From CAZEHO01 sp964511945 (GTDB taxonomy: Bacteria; Actinomycetota; Acidimicrobiia; Spongiisociales; UBA11373): a stretch of 64,000 nucleotides of DNA. Numbering within the stretch: position 1 is the first letter of the stretch; each line of letters opens with the position of its first letter. This document shows, piece after piece, positions 27,294 to 36,655 of the stretch. Below the pieces are notes generated by a model. The model made no database searches and was not told where the DNA came from. It saw only the letters and a program-made list of their open reading frames with translations. The DNA lies in NCBI GenBank assembly GCA_964511945.1, contig CAZEHO010000001.1, positions 372,001 to 436,000 on the forward strand, read 5' to 3'. The position numbers and the translations under genes are program-made.

Positions 27294-27950
27294 ATGCCAC
27301 TTCACCTTGCCGCGGCGCCGCTGTGGGTCGCTCAGACCAACTGCTACGTCATCGCTGCCGAGCGCGGCGGTCCCGGGGTCATCGTCGACGCGCCGCCCGA
27401 TCCGGCGGCGGTGGCACAGATCGTCGAGCACGGCGACATCATCCCGGTGGCCCTGCTGGCGACTCACGGGCACATCGATCACGTGGGCGGCGCCGGTGCG
27501 GTGGTGACCAAGTACGCGGTGTCTGCCTACCTCCATCCCGACGACGATTGGCTGGCGATGGATCCGGAAGGGCAGCTGAGATCCCTCTTCGGAATGGTGC
27601 CGCCCGGCGATTTCGCTCCGCCGGAGCGGTATGAGGCTCTCGCCGACGGTCAGGTGCTCGAAATCGCCGGCCTCAGGTTCGATGTGCTGCACACCCCGGG
27701 CCATACCCCGGGCCACTGCTGCTTCCACATTTCCGCCGACGGAGTGCTGTTCTCCGGCGATCAACTGTTCGCCGGCTCGATCGGCCGGACCGACCTGCCC
27801 GGAGGCGACTACGACACCCTGATGCGCTCCATGGAGGACAAGCTGGTGCCGCTCCCCGGCAACACCGACGTTTTTCCCGGCCACGGACCCGCCACTACGC
27901 TGGCCCGGGAGCTGCAGACCAACCCCTTCCTGCAGGCTTTTCGCACGTGA
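27294..27950 (+). CDS. MBL-fold metallo-hydrolase (glyoxalase II-like)
   Basis: 218 residues. The metal motif THGHIDHVGG (H-x-H-x-DH) is followed by LHTPGHTPGHCCFH, SGDQLFAGSIGRTDL and VFPGHGPATT, giving the full two-metal set of the glyoxalase II/persulfide dioxygenase-like group. A homolog sits next to hisS in M. tuberculosis as well. The substrate (hydroxyacylglutathione-type thioester or another) cannot be told. hisS begins in its GTGA overlap. Confidence 0.9.
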   Translation: MPLHLAAAPLWVAQTNCYVIAAERGGPGVIVDAPPDPAAVAQIVEHGDIIPVALLATHGHIDHVGGAGAVVTKYAVSAYLHPDDDWLAMDPEGQLRSLFGMVPPGDFAPPERYEALADGQVLEIAGLRFDVLHTPGHTPGHCCFHISADGVLFSGDQLFAGSIGRTDLPGGDYDTLMRSMEDKLVPLPGNTDVFPGHGPATTLARELQTNPFLQAFRT

Positions 27951-29179
27951 TTCCCAGCGCACCCAAGGGCACCGACGACATCCTGCCGCCCGAATCGGCG
28001 AAGTGGCGGCGGCTGCTGCGCGTCTTCGACTCGATGGCGGAGCGCTACGGCTACGGCTTGGTGATGACGCCGCTGTTCGAGGCCACCGAACTGTTCTCTC
28101 GCGGTGTCGGGGAAGCGACCGAGGTGGTCGAGAAGCAGATGTACACGTTCGACGACAAGGGGGGGCGCTCGCTGACCCTGCGACCCGAAGCCACCGCCTC
28201 GGTGGTCCGGGCGTATCTGCAGGCCGGGCGCCAGGGCATCTTCAAGGGTGCCTATTCGGGTCCGATGTTCCGCTACGAGCAGCCCCAGGCCGGCCGGCGC
28301 CGCCAGTTCTCCCAGGTTGGCATTGAGTACCTCGCCGAGCCGTCGGCGGATGCCGATGTCGAGATCATCCAGTTCGGCTACCGGCTGCTCGAGGCCGTTG
28401 GAATCCGCGACATCGTGGTCCTCCTCAATTCGATCGGAGATCCGGACGACCGCGTTGCGTATCGTGACCTGCTGGTTGCCTATCTGCGGGAGCGGGAGGA
28501 CCAGCTGTCTGCCGATGCCAAGCGCCGTCTTGAGGAGAATCCGCTGCGGGTGCTCGATTCGAAAGCCGATGTGGACGTGGTCGCCGGGGCCCCGGTTCCC
28601 ATGGATCATCTTGGCGAGGAGGCCGCCGAACACCTGGATGCGGTCCGCCGCGGCCTGGATCGGGAAGGGGTCCCGTACGAGGTCTCGCCCCGCATCGTTC
28701 GCGGCCTCGACTACTACAACCGGACCGTCTTCGAGTACATCTCCCGCTCCTACACGGCCGCACAGGATGCCCTCGGGGGTGGCGGCCGCTACGACCTGCT
28801 CGCCGAGATGCTCGGTGGGAACCCGACGCCGGCAGTCGGACTGGCGATGGGTGTCGATCGGATCATCCTCGCGATGCCGGACGAGGATCGCAGCGAGGAC
28901 CTCGATGTCTTCGTGGTGGTGGCCGACCGCGACCGGCGTGACGACGCTCTCCGCCTGGTGTCAGACCTGCGCGACCGCGGGCTGCGCGCCGATGCCGACC
29001 TCGGGGGACGATCGGTCAAGGCCCAATTCAGGGCCGCCGGACGGCGTGGTGCAGCCACCGTGGCCGTCGTCGGTGAGGAATGGGAACGGGGAGAAGTGAC
29101 GATGCGCCGCATGGACGGCGGCGGCGAGGAAGCGACTGTGATAATCGAGGAGGTACCGCAATGGGTGAGGCCCCGCTGA
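27947..29179 (+). CDS. hisS: Histidyl-tRNA synthetase
   Basis: 410 residues, class II synthetase. Motif 1 region APKGTDDILPPES, motif 2 with FRYEQPQAGRRRQFSQVGIE, histidine motifs including RGLDYYNRTVFEY, and motif 3 AVGLAMGVDRIIL are all present. The C-terminal anticodon domain follows from about residue 320. Starts in the GTGA overlap with the MBL gene and overlaps aspS by 19 bases, so the three are one transcript. Confidence 0.97.
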   Translation: MIPSAPKGTDDILPPESAKWRRLLRVFDSMAERYGYGLVMTPLFEATELFSRGVGEATEVVEKQMYTFDDKGGRSLTLRPEATASVVRAYLQAGRQGIFKGAYSGPMFRYEQPQAGRRRQFSQVGIEYLAEPSADADVEIIQFGYRLLEAVGIRDIVVLLNSIGDPDDRVAYRDLLVAYLREREDQLSADAKRRLEENPLRVLDSKADVDVVAGAPVPMDHLGEEAAEHLDAVRRGLDREGVPYEVSPRIVRGLDYYNRTVFEYISRSYTAAQDALGGGGRYDLLAEMLGGNPTPAVGLAMGVDRIILAMPDEDRSEDLDVFVVVADRDRRDDALRLVSDLRDRGLRADADLGGRSVKAQFRAAGRRGAATVAVVGEEWERGEVTMRRMDGGGEEATVIIEEVPQWVRPR

Positions 29180-30954
29180 GGACCGCCGGGGCCGGGACGC
29201 TGCGCAGCACCGACGCCGGAGACACCGTCACGCTCGCCGGATGGGTGAACTCGCGCCGCGACCACGGCGGAGTGATGTTCTTCGATCTGCGGGACGCATC
29301 CGGAATCGCCCAGGTGGTGGTGCATCCGGCGCGGGTCCCGGAAGTGGGCGACTCCGCGCAGCGGCTGCGTGACGAGTTCTGCATTTCCGTCTCCGGCACC
29401 GTCCAGCTTCGTGACGAGGAGAACCGCAACCCCGAGATGCCGACCGGAGAAGTCGAGGTCGAAGCGGTTGAGCTGACCGTGCTGAGCCCGTCGGATCCGC
29501 TCCCGTTCCAGATCGACGACCGTGCCGAGGCCGATGAGGTGCGCCGCCTCGAGTACCGGTATCTGGATCTGCGACGGCCCCGGATGGCGGGGAACCTACG
29601 GGCTCGCTCGGCGGCGATCAAGGCGATGCGGCGGGCTCTCGACGAAGCCGACTTCCTCGAGATCGAGACTCCCACGCTCATTCGTTCGACCCCGGAGGGT
29701 GCCCGGGACGTGCTGGTGCCGAGCCGTCTCCGCCAGGGTTCGTTCTATGCCCTGCCGCAGTCGCCACAGCTGTTCAAGCAGCTGCTCATGGTGGGTGGAG
29801 TCGAGCGGTACTACCAGATCGCCCGCTGCTACCGCGACGAGGACTTCCGGGCGGATCGCCAGTTGGAGTTTTCCCAGCTCGACATCGAAGGCGCCTTCTG
29901 GGGACAGGAGGGTGTTTTCGCCACGCTCGAAGCGGTCATGGTGGAAGTCGTACGCGACATGGTCGGCATCGAGCTCGAGGCGCCCTTCCCTCGTCTCACC
30001 TACGCCGATGCCATGGCCCGCTACGGAACCGACAAGCCCGACGTTCGCTTCGGCATGGAGCTGGTCGAGCTGAACGATGTGTTCGCCGCCAGCGAGTTCC
30101 GGGCGTTCCGCAGTACCGTCGACGGTGGTGGGCTGGTCGCCGGGATCAACGGTGGCGCCCTCGGTTTGTCGCGCGGCGGGCTCGATGGGCTCGTCGAGCA
30201 GGCGATCGAGCTCGGTGCCAAGGGCCTGGTGTGGCTGGTCGTGCAGGACGATGGTTCGCTGCGGTCGCCGGTCGCCAAGTTCCTCGGCGAGGACGAGCAG
30301 GCGGCGCTGAAGGAGGCGGTCGGCGCCACCCCGGGCGATACGCTGCTGCTGGTGGCCGACAACGCGGCCATGGTGCGGCGGGTGCTCGGCCAGGTCCGGC
30401 TCGATCTGGGCCGCCCCGAGGGGCACGATGAACTCCACTTCCTCTGGGTCACCGAGTTCCCCGTTTTCGAGGTGGATCCCGAGGGCAATCTGCACCCGGC
30501 ACACCACCCGTTCACCTCGCCGCATGATGTCGCCGAGATGGAGCAGCACCCGGAGCGGGCGCTCTCCAAGGCGTACGACCTGGTCCTCAACGGGAGTGAG
30601 CTCGGTTCGGGCAGCGTCAGGATCCACGATCCCGAGGTGCAGCAGCGCGTCTTCGACGTTCTCGGGATCCAGCCCGATGAGGCCGAGCGTCGCTTCGGGT
30701 GGTTCATCCGGGCGCTGCGGTTCGGGACTCCCCCTCACGCCGGCTTTGCTGTGGGAATCGACCGGTTGGTATCGATCATCCGCAACGAGCCCAACATCCG
30801 CGAGGTCATCCCGTTCCCCAAGACCCAGACCGGGATCGATCCGCTCACCGGGTCGCCGACGGCGGTATCCGACGTGCAGTTGGGTGAGCTCGGCATCGAT
30901 CTGCGCCCCGAGGTCCGCCGGCGGGTCGAAGAGGAGCAGCCCCAGGGCGAATGA
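29161..30954 (+). CDS. aspS: Aspartyl-tRNA synthetase
   Basis: 597 residues, bacterial-type AspRS with an N-terminal OB anticodon domain (GWVNSRRDHGGVMFFDLRD), the catalytic core (YRYLDLRR, QSPQLFKQLLMVGGVERYYQ, RDEDFRADRQLEF), an inserted GAD domain in the middle, and motif 3 GIDRLVSIIR. ATG 29161 has GAGGAGGT 5 bases upstream, which rules out the longer frame from 29080. Whether it also charges tRNA-Asn cannot be judged by eye. Confidence 0.97.
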   Translation: MGEAPLRTAGAGTLRSTDAGDTVTLAGWVNSRRDHGGVMFFDLRDASGIAQVVVHPARVPEVGDSAQRLRDEFCISVSGTVQLRDEENRNPEMPTGEVEVEAVELTVLSPSDPLPFQIDDRAEADEVRRLEYRYLDLRRPRMAGNLRARSAAIKAMRRALDEADFLEIETPTLIRSTPEGARDVLVPSRLRQGSFYALPQSPQLFKQLLMVGGVERYYQIARCYRDEDFRADRQLEFSQLDIEGAFWGQEGVFATLEAVMVEVVRDMVGIELEAPFPRLTYADAMARYGTDKPDVRFGMELVELNDVFAASEFRAFRSTVDGGGLVAGINGGALGLSRGGLDGLVEQAIELGAKGLVWLVVQDDGSLRSPVAKFLGEDEQAALKEAVGATPGDTLLLVADNAAMVRRVLGQVRLDLGRPEGHDELHFLWVTEFPVFEVDPEGNLHPAHHPFTSPHDVAEMEQHPERALSKAYDLVLNGSELGSGSVRIHDPEVQQRVFDVLGIQPDEAERRFGWFIRALRFGTPPHAGFAVGIDRLVSIIRNEPNIREVIPFPKTQTGIDPLTGSPTAVSDVQLGELGIDLRPEVRRRVEEEQPQGE

Positions 30955-32291
30955 TGGACGACCTGTTCAGCGAGGAGCGCGCCGCCCGCCGCCGGGCCGC
31001 CGCCCCGCTCGCCGCCCGGATGCGGCCCCGCTCGCTGGACGACGTGGTCGGCCAGCGCCATCTGCTGGAGGACGGTGCCGCGTTCGCCACGATGGTGCGG
31101 GCCGGACGTCCCGTCTCAATGATCTTGTGGGGCCCGCCGGGAACGGGGAAGACCACACTCGCCCACCTCGTGGCCGAGGAGACCGACGCCGCCTTCGAAT
31201 CGCTGTCGGCCGTGTCGGCAGGGGTGAAGGACGTGCGCGAAGTGCTGGCCATAGCCACCCGCCGCCTCGAGGAGGACGAGCGGCGGACCGTCCTGTTCCT
31301 CGACGAGATCCACCGCTTCAACAAGTCACAGCAGGATGCGCTGCTGCCGGGCGTCGAGCAGGGAATCGTCATCCTGATCGGGGCCACCACCGAGAACCCT
31401 TTCTTCGAGGTCAACTCGCCGCTGATCAGCCGCTCGACGTTGTTTCGGCTGGAGGGTCTCAGCCCAGATGAGGTGGCGGATCTGATCACCCGAGCCATCG
31501 GGGATTCCGACGCCGGGCTCGGAGCGATCGTGCAGGGGATCGACGAAGAAGCCCTGGGGGCGCTTGCGGAGCGCGTCGGCGGGGATGCTCGGCTGGCTCT
31601 CAATGCGTTGGAGGTCGCCGCCCTCATCTCATCCGGGCGGGGCGAGGGGATTGTGGGGCTCGATGCCGTCGAGGAGGCCCTGCAACGGCGGATAGTGCGC
31701 TACGACAAGGCCGGGGATCAGCACTACGACGTTATCTCGGCGTTCATCAAGAGCCTGCGCGGCTCAGACCCTGATGCTGCCGCCTACTGGCTCGAACTGA
31801 TGATCCGGGCGGGTGAGGATCCTGAGTTCATCGCTCGCCGGATGGTCATCTTCGCTTCTGAAGATGTTGGTCTGGCCGACCCTGATGCTCTCGGTGTGGC
31901 GGTCGCCGCCGCGTCGGCACTGCAGTTTGTCGGACTTCCCGAAGCCGGGCACAACCTGCACCAGGCGGCGCTCTATTTGGCCACCGCGCCGAAGTCGAAC
32001 TCGGTCGCCCGGACGATGAAGGCAGCCGGGATCGCGGTGGAGGAGACACCCGGAGCGACGGTGCCCCTGCACTTGCGATCCGGGGGGTACCGGGCGGCCG
32101 CTGAACTCGGCCACGGCACCGGATATCGCTACCCGCACGACTACCCGGACGCGATTGTCGAACAGCAGTATCTGCCCGATTCTGCTGAGGGACGGATCCT
32201 GTATCGACCAGGGGGTGCGGGCGAGGAAGCCGAGATCGCGCAGCGTCTGGAGGGGGTCGATCGGGGCGCCCGGCGTCCTGCGCGGGAGTGA
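30951..32291 (+). CDS. rarA: Replication-associated recombination protein RarA/MgsA
   Basis: 446-residue AAA+ ATPase of the clamp-loader-like group acting at stalled forks. N-terminal DDVVGQRHLL, Walker A GPPGTGKTTLA, Walker B VLFLDEIHRFNKSQQD, sensor GATTENPFFEV, and the C-terminal tetramerisation region with GYRYPHDYPDAIVEQQYLP. Starts in the ATGA overlap with aspS (ATGATG, so 30954 is equally possible). Confidence 0.96.
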   Translation: MMDDLFSEERAARRRAAAPLAARMRPRSLDDVVGQRHLLEDGAAFATMVRAGRPVSMILWGPPGTGKTTLAHLVAEETDAAFESLSAVSAGVKDVREVLAIATRRLEEDERRTVLFLDEIHRFNKSQQDALLPGVEQGIVILIGATTENPFFEVNSPLISRSTLFRLEGLSPDEVADLITRAIGDSDAGLGAIVQGIDEEALGALAERVGGDARLALNALEVAALISSGRGEGIVGLDAVEEALQRRIVRYDKAGDQHYDVISAFIKSLRGSDPDAAAYWLELMIRAGEDPEFIARRMVIFASEDVGLADPDALGVAVAAASALQFVGLPEAGHNLHQAALYLATAPKSNSVARTMKAAGIAVEETPGATVPLHLRSGGYRAAAELGHGTGYRYPHDYPDAIVEQQYLPDSAEGRILYRPGGAGEEAEIAQRLEGVDRGARRPARE

Positions 32292-32305
32292 GTACCCTTG
32301 CGCCC

Positions 32306-32494
32306 ATGCTCGTCCGTATCCGCTGGTTCTTGCTCGGCGCGGCCACCACGCTCGGTGGGGGCGCCTGGCTGCTGGGCAAGGCAGCTCGACTCCGCCAACG
32401 GTTGACTCCGGCGTCGCTTGCCCGCACCTCGGGCCACGCCATTGCCGACCTCATTGATGACATTGCCACGACTGTGGGAGGCCGCCGATCGTGA
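32306..32494 (+). CDS. Small basic membrane protein upstream of alaS
   Basis: 62 residues from ATG 32306; a GTG at 32288 in the rarA overlap would give 68. One TM segment (about residues 7-24, FLLGAATTLGGGAWLLG) followed by a basic then mildly acidic tail. TACCCT ends 7 bases before ATG 32306 and supports that start. It overlaps the alaS start by 4 bases. Small proteins occur at this position in other actinobacteria, but I assign no function. Confidence 0.65.
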   Translation: MLVRIRWFLLGAATTLGGGAWLLGKAARLRQRLTPASLARTSGHAIADLIDDIATTVGGRRS

Positions 32495-35124
32495 AGCCGA
32501 CCACCGGCGCCGAGATCCGGCGCGCATTCCTCGAGTTCTTTCGCGAACGGGACCACACGGTGGTCCCCAGCGCTTCGCTGATTCCTACCGACCCCTCCCT
32601 GCTGCTCACCGTGGCCGGGATGGTTCCCTTCAAGCCCTACCTCCTGGGTGAGGAGCCGGCGCCCTATCCGCGTGCCGCATCGGTCCAGAAGTGCATCCGC
32701 ACCGTCGACATCGAGATCGTCGGGACCACCGCCCGCCATGCCTCGTTCTTCGAGATGCTGGGGAACTTCTCCTTCGGTGACTACTTCAAGGAGAAGGCGA
32801 TTCCGTGGGCCTACGAATTCGTCACCGAACGACTCCAGTTCGACCCCGAGTTGCTGTGGTTCACCGTCCACGAGACAGACGATGAGGCCGCGGAGCTGTG
32901 GATCGACGGGGTGGGGATCCGGCCCGATCGCGTCCAGCGGCGCGACCGCGACAACTTCTGGCACATGGGTGTCGCCGGCCCCGCGGGACCGTCATCGGAG
33001 ATCTTCTTCGATCGCGGCGCCGAATATGGGCCCGACGGCGGACCGATCGTCGACGAGGAACGCTTCACCGAGATCTGGAACCTCGTCTTCATGCAGTATG
33101 TCCAGGACGAGCCGTATCACGTCATCGGCGAGCTCCCGGCTACCGGAATCGACACCGGCGCCGGCCTCGACCGCCTGGCCACGGTGATCCAGGGCGTCGA
33201 CAACCTCTTCGAGATCGACCTGGTTCGTCCGGTGCTGGCGGCTGCCGAGGGTGCCACCGGCCGCACCTACGGCGACGACGCCAAAGCCGACATCGGGCTC
33301 AGAATCCTGGCCGATCACGGGCGGGCACTGACCTTCATGATCGGTGACGGCATCGTGCCGTCCAATGAGGGCCGTGGGTACGTGCTGCGCCGCCTGCTGC
33401 GGCGTGCAGTGCGCCACGGCTGGCAGCTCGGTTCGGAAGGGCTGATCACACCGAAGCTGGTCGATGCCACCATCGAGGTGATGGGCGACGCCTACCCGTC
33501 GCTGCAGGGCGCCCGCGACGGCATCGTCGAGATGGCCGAGCGGGAGGAGCGGCGCTTCCGCCGCACACTCGAAACCGGCTCGTCGCTGCTGACCGACGCG
33601 CTCGACGGCCTCGGCGACGGCGATGCCCTCCCCGGCAAGGTCGCCTTCAAGCTCCACGACACCTACGGCTTCCCGGTCGAACTGACCGAAGAGATCGCCG
33701 CCGACTCCGGGGCTGACCTGGACCGGGCCGGATTCGACGCCGAGATGGAGGCGCAGCGGGAGCGGGCTCGCGCCGCGTGGAAGGGCACGATCGACGAGGA
33801 AGCGTCTCCTGCCTATCGGGGGATCTTCGATGTATCGGGGCCGAGCGATTTCGTCGGGTACGAAACGCTGGAGACCACCGGCACAATCCTGGCTCTCATC
33901 CGTGACGGCGAGGCCGTCGAATCGGCCGCCGAAGGTGACACCATCGAGGTCTTCGTCGACAGGACGCCGTTCTATGCAGAAGCCGGAGGCCAGATCGGCG
34001 ACTCCGGCACCCTGGTCACCGAGACCGGAACCTTGACCGTGGCCGATGCCCAACACGCCGTGCAGGGGCTGCACGGCCATCGCGCCACCGTGGCGTCGGG
34101 GACGATTCAGGTTGGCCAGGACGCCCGGCTCAACGTCGAGCCGGGGCGACGGGAGCGGATCCGCAAATCTCACACCGGCACGCATTTGCTGCACTGGGCG
34201 CTGCGCGAGGTTCTGGGCAGCCATGTGCACCAGGCCGGCTCGCTGGTGCAGGACGGCAGGCTCCGCTTCGACTTCAGCCACTACGGCGCACTCGATCCCG
34301 TCGAGCTGCTCGACGTCGAGCGCGAGACCAACGATCGGATCATCGAGAACCAGCAGGTTCGCACCACCGAGGTTTCCCGTGAGGAAGCCGAGGATATGGG
34401 GGCACTGGCGTTCTTCGGTGACAAGTACGGGGACCGGGTCCGAGTCGTGCAGGCGGGCGGCTACTCCAGTGAACTCTGCGGTGGCACTCACGTGCCGACG
34501 ACCGGCCAGGTCGGCCCGCTCGTTCTGTTGGGGGAGTCGTCGATCGGCTCGAACATGCGACGAGTCGAGGCATACACCGGCGCCACCGCCTACGGCTACC
34601 TGAGCGACCTCAGGGGCGAGCTGCAGTCGGTTGCCGGTCACCTGCGAACCCGGATCGATACGGTCGGCGACGCCGCCGCGGCGCTGGTTCAGCGCAGTCG
34701 CGAACAGGAGGAGCGCATTGCAGCCTTCGAGGCGCAGGAGCGTTCCGGGGTTGCTACGAACCTCGTGGCTGCCGCTGAGGACATCGGCAACGGCAAGCTC
34801 GTGGTGGCCGAGGCCGGCGCCGACACCACTCCCGATGATCTCCGCATCTTGACCGCCCAGGTCCGGGACATGATCGGGTCGGGCATCGTGGTACTGGGTG
34901 CACAGCGCGAGGGCAAGGCCGGGCTTGTGGCTGCGGTTAGCAAGGATCTGGTGGAGCGCGGGGTTTCGGCGGGCGAACTTGCCGGCTCGGCGGCACGCGA
35001 GGTCGGGGGCGGCGGAAGCCGTGATCCGGAGCTTGCGCAGGCCGGCGGGCCCCGAGGTGGTGAACTGCCGGCCGCCCTCGAGACCGCACGCCGGCTCGGC
35101 CGGGAGGCACTGAGGGGCGAGTGA
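32491..35124 (+). CDS. alaS: Alanyl-tRNA synthetase
   Basis: 877 residues, full length. Catalytic domain with FLEFFRERDHTVVPSASLIP and HASFFEMLGNFSFGDYFK, the GxGLDR-type segment GIDTGAGLDRLATV, the editing domain with zinc residues HTGTHLLHWALR and CGGTHVPTTG, and the C-terminal coiled-coil/C-Ala region ending in GGGGSRDPELAQAGG. GTG start overlaps the small membrane gene; ruvX starts in its GTGA overlap. Confidence 0.98.
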   Translation: MKPTTGAEIRRAFLEFFRERDHTVVPSASLIPTDPSLLLTVAGMVPFKPYLLGEEPAPYPRAASVQKCIRTVDIEIVGTTARHASFFEMLGNFSFGDYFKEKAIPWAYEFVTERLQFDPELLWFTVHETDDEAAELWIDGVGIRPDRVQRRDRDNFWHMGVAGPAGPSSEIFFDRGAEYGPDGGPIVDEERFTEIWNLVFMQYVQDEPYHVIGELPATGIDTGAGLDRLATVIQGVDNLFEIDLVRPVLAAAEGATGRTYGDDAKADIGLRILADHGRALTFMIGDGIVPSNEGRGYVLRRLLRRAVRHGWQLGSEGLITPKLVDATIEVMGDAYPSLQGARDGIVEMAEREERRFRRTLETGSSLLTDALDGLGDGDALPGKVAFKLHDTYGFPVELTEEIAADSGADLDRAGFDAEMEAQRERARAAWKGTIDEEASPAYRGIFDVSGPSDFVGYETLETTGTILALIRDGEAVESAAEGDTIEVFVDRTPFYAEAGGQIGDSGTLVTETGTLTVADAQHAVQGLHGHRATVASGTIQVGQDARLNVEPGRRERIRKSHTGTHLLHWALREVLGSHVHQAGSLVQDGRLRFDFSHYGALDPVELLDVERETNDRIIENQQVRTTEVSREEAEDMGALAFFGDKYGDRVRVVQAGGYSSELCGGTHVPTTGQVGPLVLLGESSIGSNMRRVEAYTGATAYGYLSDLRGELQSVAGHLRTRIDTVGDAAAALVQRSREQEERIAAFEAQERSGVATNLVAAAEDIGNGKLVVAEAGADTTPDDLRILTAQVRDMIGSGIVVLGAQREGKAGLVAAVSKDLVERGVSAGELAGSAAREVGGGGSRDPELAQAGGPRGGELPAALETARRLGREALRGE

Positions 35125-35537
35125 ACATGGGCCGCATCCTCGGGCTCGACTACGGCACACGTCGCATCGGCGTTGCCGTCTCGGATCCGCTTGGCTTGAT
35201 CGCCGGCCCGCTGTGCACCCTCGATGCCCTCGATCCCGAACTGTGGGACCGGCTGCGCGACATCGTCACCGAACGTGATGTCGTGACGATCGTGGTCGGG
35301 ATGCCGGTCGGGCTCGACGGGATCGAAGGGCCGGCGGCGGATGCCGCCAGAGCGTTTGCCATCGAGGTCGGTGAAGAGACCGGCGTACCGGTCGACGTGT
35401 ACGACGAACGGTTCAGTACCGTGACGGCGGAGCAGATCCTGATCGAGGCGGGCATGCGGCGAGCCAAGCGCAAGGAAACCCGGGATCGGGTGGCGGCCAC
35501 CGTCTTCCTGCAGGCCTACCTGGACAGCCGGCGATGA
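35121..35537 (+). CDS. ruvX: RuvX/YqgF family RNase H-fold nuclease
   Basis: 138 residues. Putative pre-16S rRNA nuclease or Holliday junction resolvase. LGLDYGTRRIGVAVSD at the N-terminus, VVGMPVGLDG, DERFSTVTAEQ and RVAATVFLQAYL carry the conserved acidic and turn residues. GTG 35121 overlaps alaS; ATG 35127 is an equally good start. The alaS-ruvX-mltG-aroE order is typical of actinobacteria. Confidence 0.94.
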   Translation: MNMGRILGLDYGTRRIGVAVSDPLGLIAGPLCTLDALDPELWDRLRDIVTERDVVTIVVGMPVGLDGIEGPAADAARAFAIEVGEETGVPVDVYDERFSTVTAEQILIEAGMRRAKRKETRDRVAATVFLQAYLDSRR

Positions 35538-36655
35538 GCATGGATCGGGAGCAGTACCGCTACTACGACGACCCGCCCAATCCCTGGTGGGTGATGGCCC
35601 TCAAGGTCGTCGGGACCCTGTTTCTGGTCTTTGTGCTGTTCGGTGGCGCATATCTCGGGGTCAAGTGGCTGGCCGACGCCACAAACCGGGCCCTTGGCGG
35701 CAGCGATACCACTGCGACCACGATCACTCCGGGAATCCCGGTTGAGGTCGAGATCCCGCCGGGCTCCTCTGCCGGAGCCATTGCCGAGATCCTGGAACAG
35801 GCCGGGGTGGTGCCGTCGGCCACCGAGTTCGAGCGTGAGGTCCGCAGCGAGCGGGTTGCCGACCGGCTCCAGGCGGGCACCTACGACCTGGTGACCGGGA
35901 TGCCGCTGGCCGATGTGATCGCCGCCCTGCTCGAAGGTCCCGGCGACATCGGGTTCCGCATCACGGTGATCGAGGGGTTGACCGTGGCCCAGATGCTGCT
36001 GCAGCTCGCCGACCAGACAGATTTCGAGGCCGGCGAGTTCACCGATCCGCTGCTCGACGGCACCGTGACCTCGAACTTACTGCGGGGCGAACCCGACGAG
36101 CTGCGCGACTGGGAGGGGCTGCTCTTCCCGGACACCTATGAGATCTCCGATCGTGATGGACCCGCCGAGATCCTTCAGGCGATGGCCGACAACGCCGAGG
36201 CGCGGGTGGGTGCGGTGGACTGGGAACAGCTCGAGGAGCCGGGCCTGACCGTGTACGACGGGATCGTCATTGCGTCGCTGATCGAGCGTGAGGCGGCGCT
36301 CGACGAAGAACGTCCGATCATCGCCAGTGTCATTTTCAATCGCCTCGCGATCGACATGCCGCTGCAGATCGACGCCACCATCGTTTACGCCCTCGGCGGG
36401 CTTCCCGAAGGTGGCCTGACCCTCGAGGACCTCGAGGTTGAATCCCCCTACAACACCTACACCTTCATCGGCCTGCCGCCGACCCCGATTTCCGGTGTGC
36501 GGCCGGCGTCGCTGGCTGCGGCGGCGGTTCCTGCGGAGACCGACTACCTGTTCTACGTCCTGGCCGACGAGGACGGAAGCCATGCCTTCACCGACGATTT
36601 CGATGAGTTCCTGCGGCTGCAGGCGGAAGCTCGCGAAGCGGGCGTGATTCCGTGA
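35534..36655 (+). CDS. mltG: Endolytic murein transglycosylase MltG
   Basis: 373 residues. Short cytoplasmic N-terminus (DREQYRYYDDPPNPWW), one TM segment (about 15-40), a short Thr-rich linker (SDTTATTITPG), a LysM-like region, then the YceG catalytic domain. Catalytic Glu is in IASLIEREAALDEERP, followed by VIFNRLAIDMPLQIDATI, the family signature. Predicted to cut nascent glycan strands at the membrane. ATGA overlap with ruvX; aroE begins in its GTGA. Confidence 0.95.
   Translation: MSMDREQYRYYDDPPNPWWVMALKVVGTLFLVFVLFGGAYLGVKWLADATNRALGGSDTTATTITPGIPVEVEIPPGSSAGAIAEILEQAGVVPSATEFEREVRSERVADRLQAGTYDLVTGMPLADVIAALLEGPGDIGFRITVIEGLTVAQMLLQLADQTDFEAGEFTDPLLDGTVTSNLLRGEPDELRDWEGLLFPDTYEISDRDGPAEILQAMADNAEARVGAVDWEQLEEPGLTVYDGIVIASLIEREAALDEERPIIASVIFNRLAIDMPLQIDATIVYALGGLPEGGLTLEDLEVESPYNTYTFIGLPPTPISGVRPASLAAAAVPAETDYLFYVLADEDGSHAFTDDFDEFLRLQAEAREAGVIP

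Noticed and set aside
32992..35160. 722-codon minus-strand frame opposite alaS
   Set aside because: Shadow of alanyl-tRNA synthetase with all its motifs intact on the + strand.
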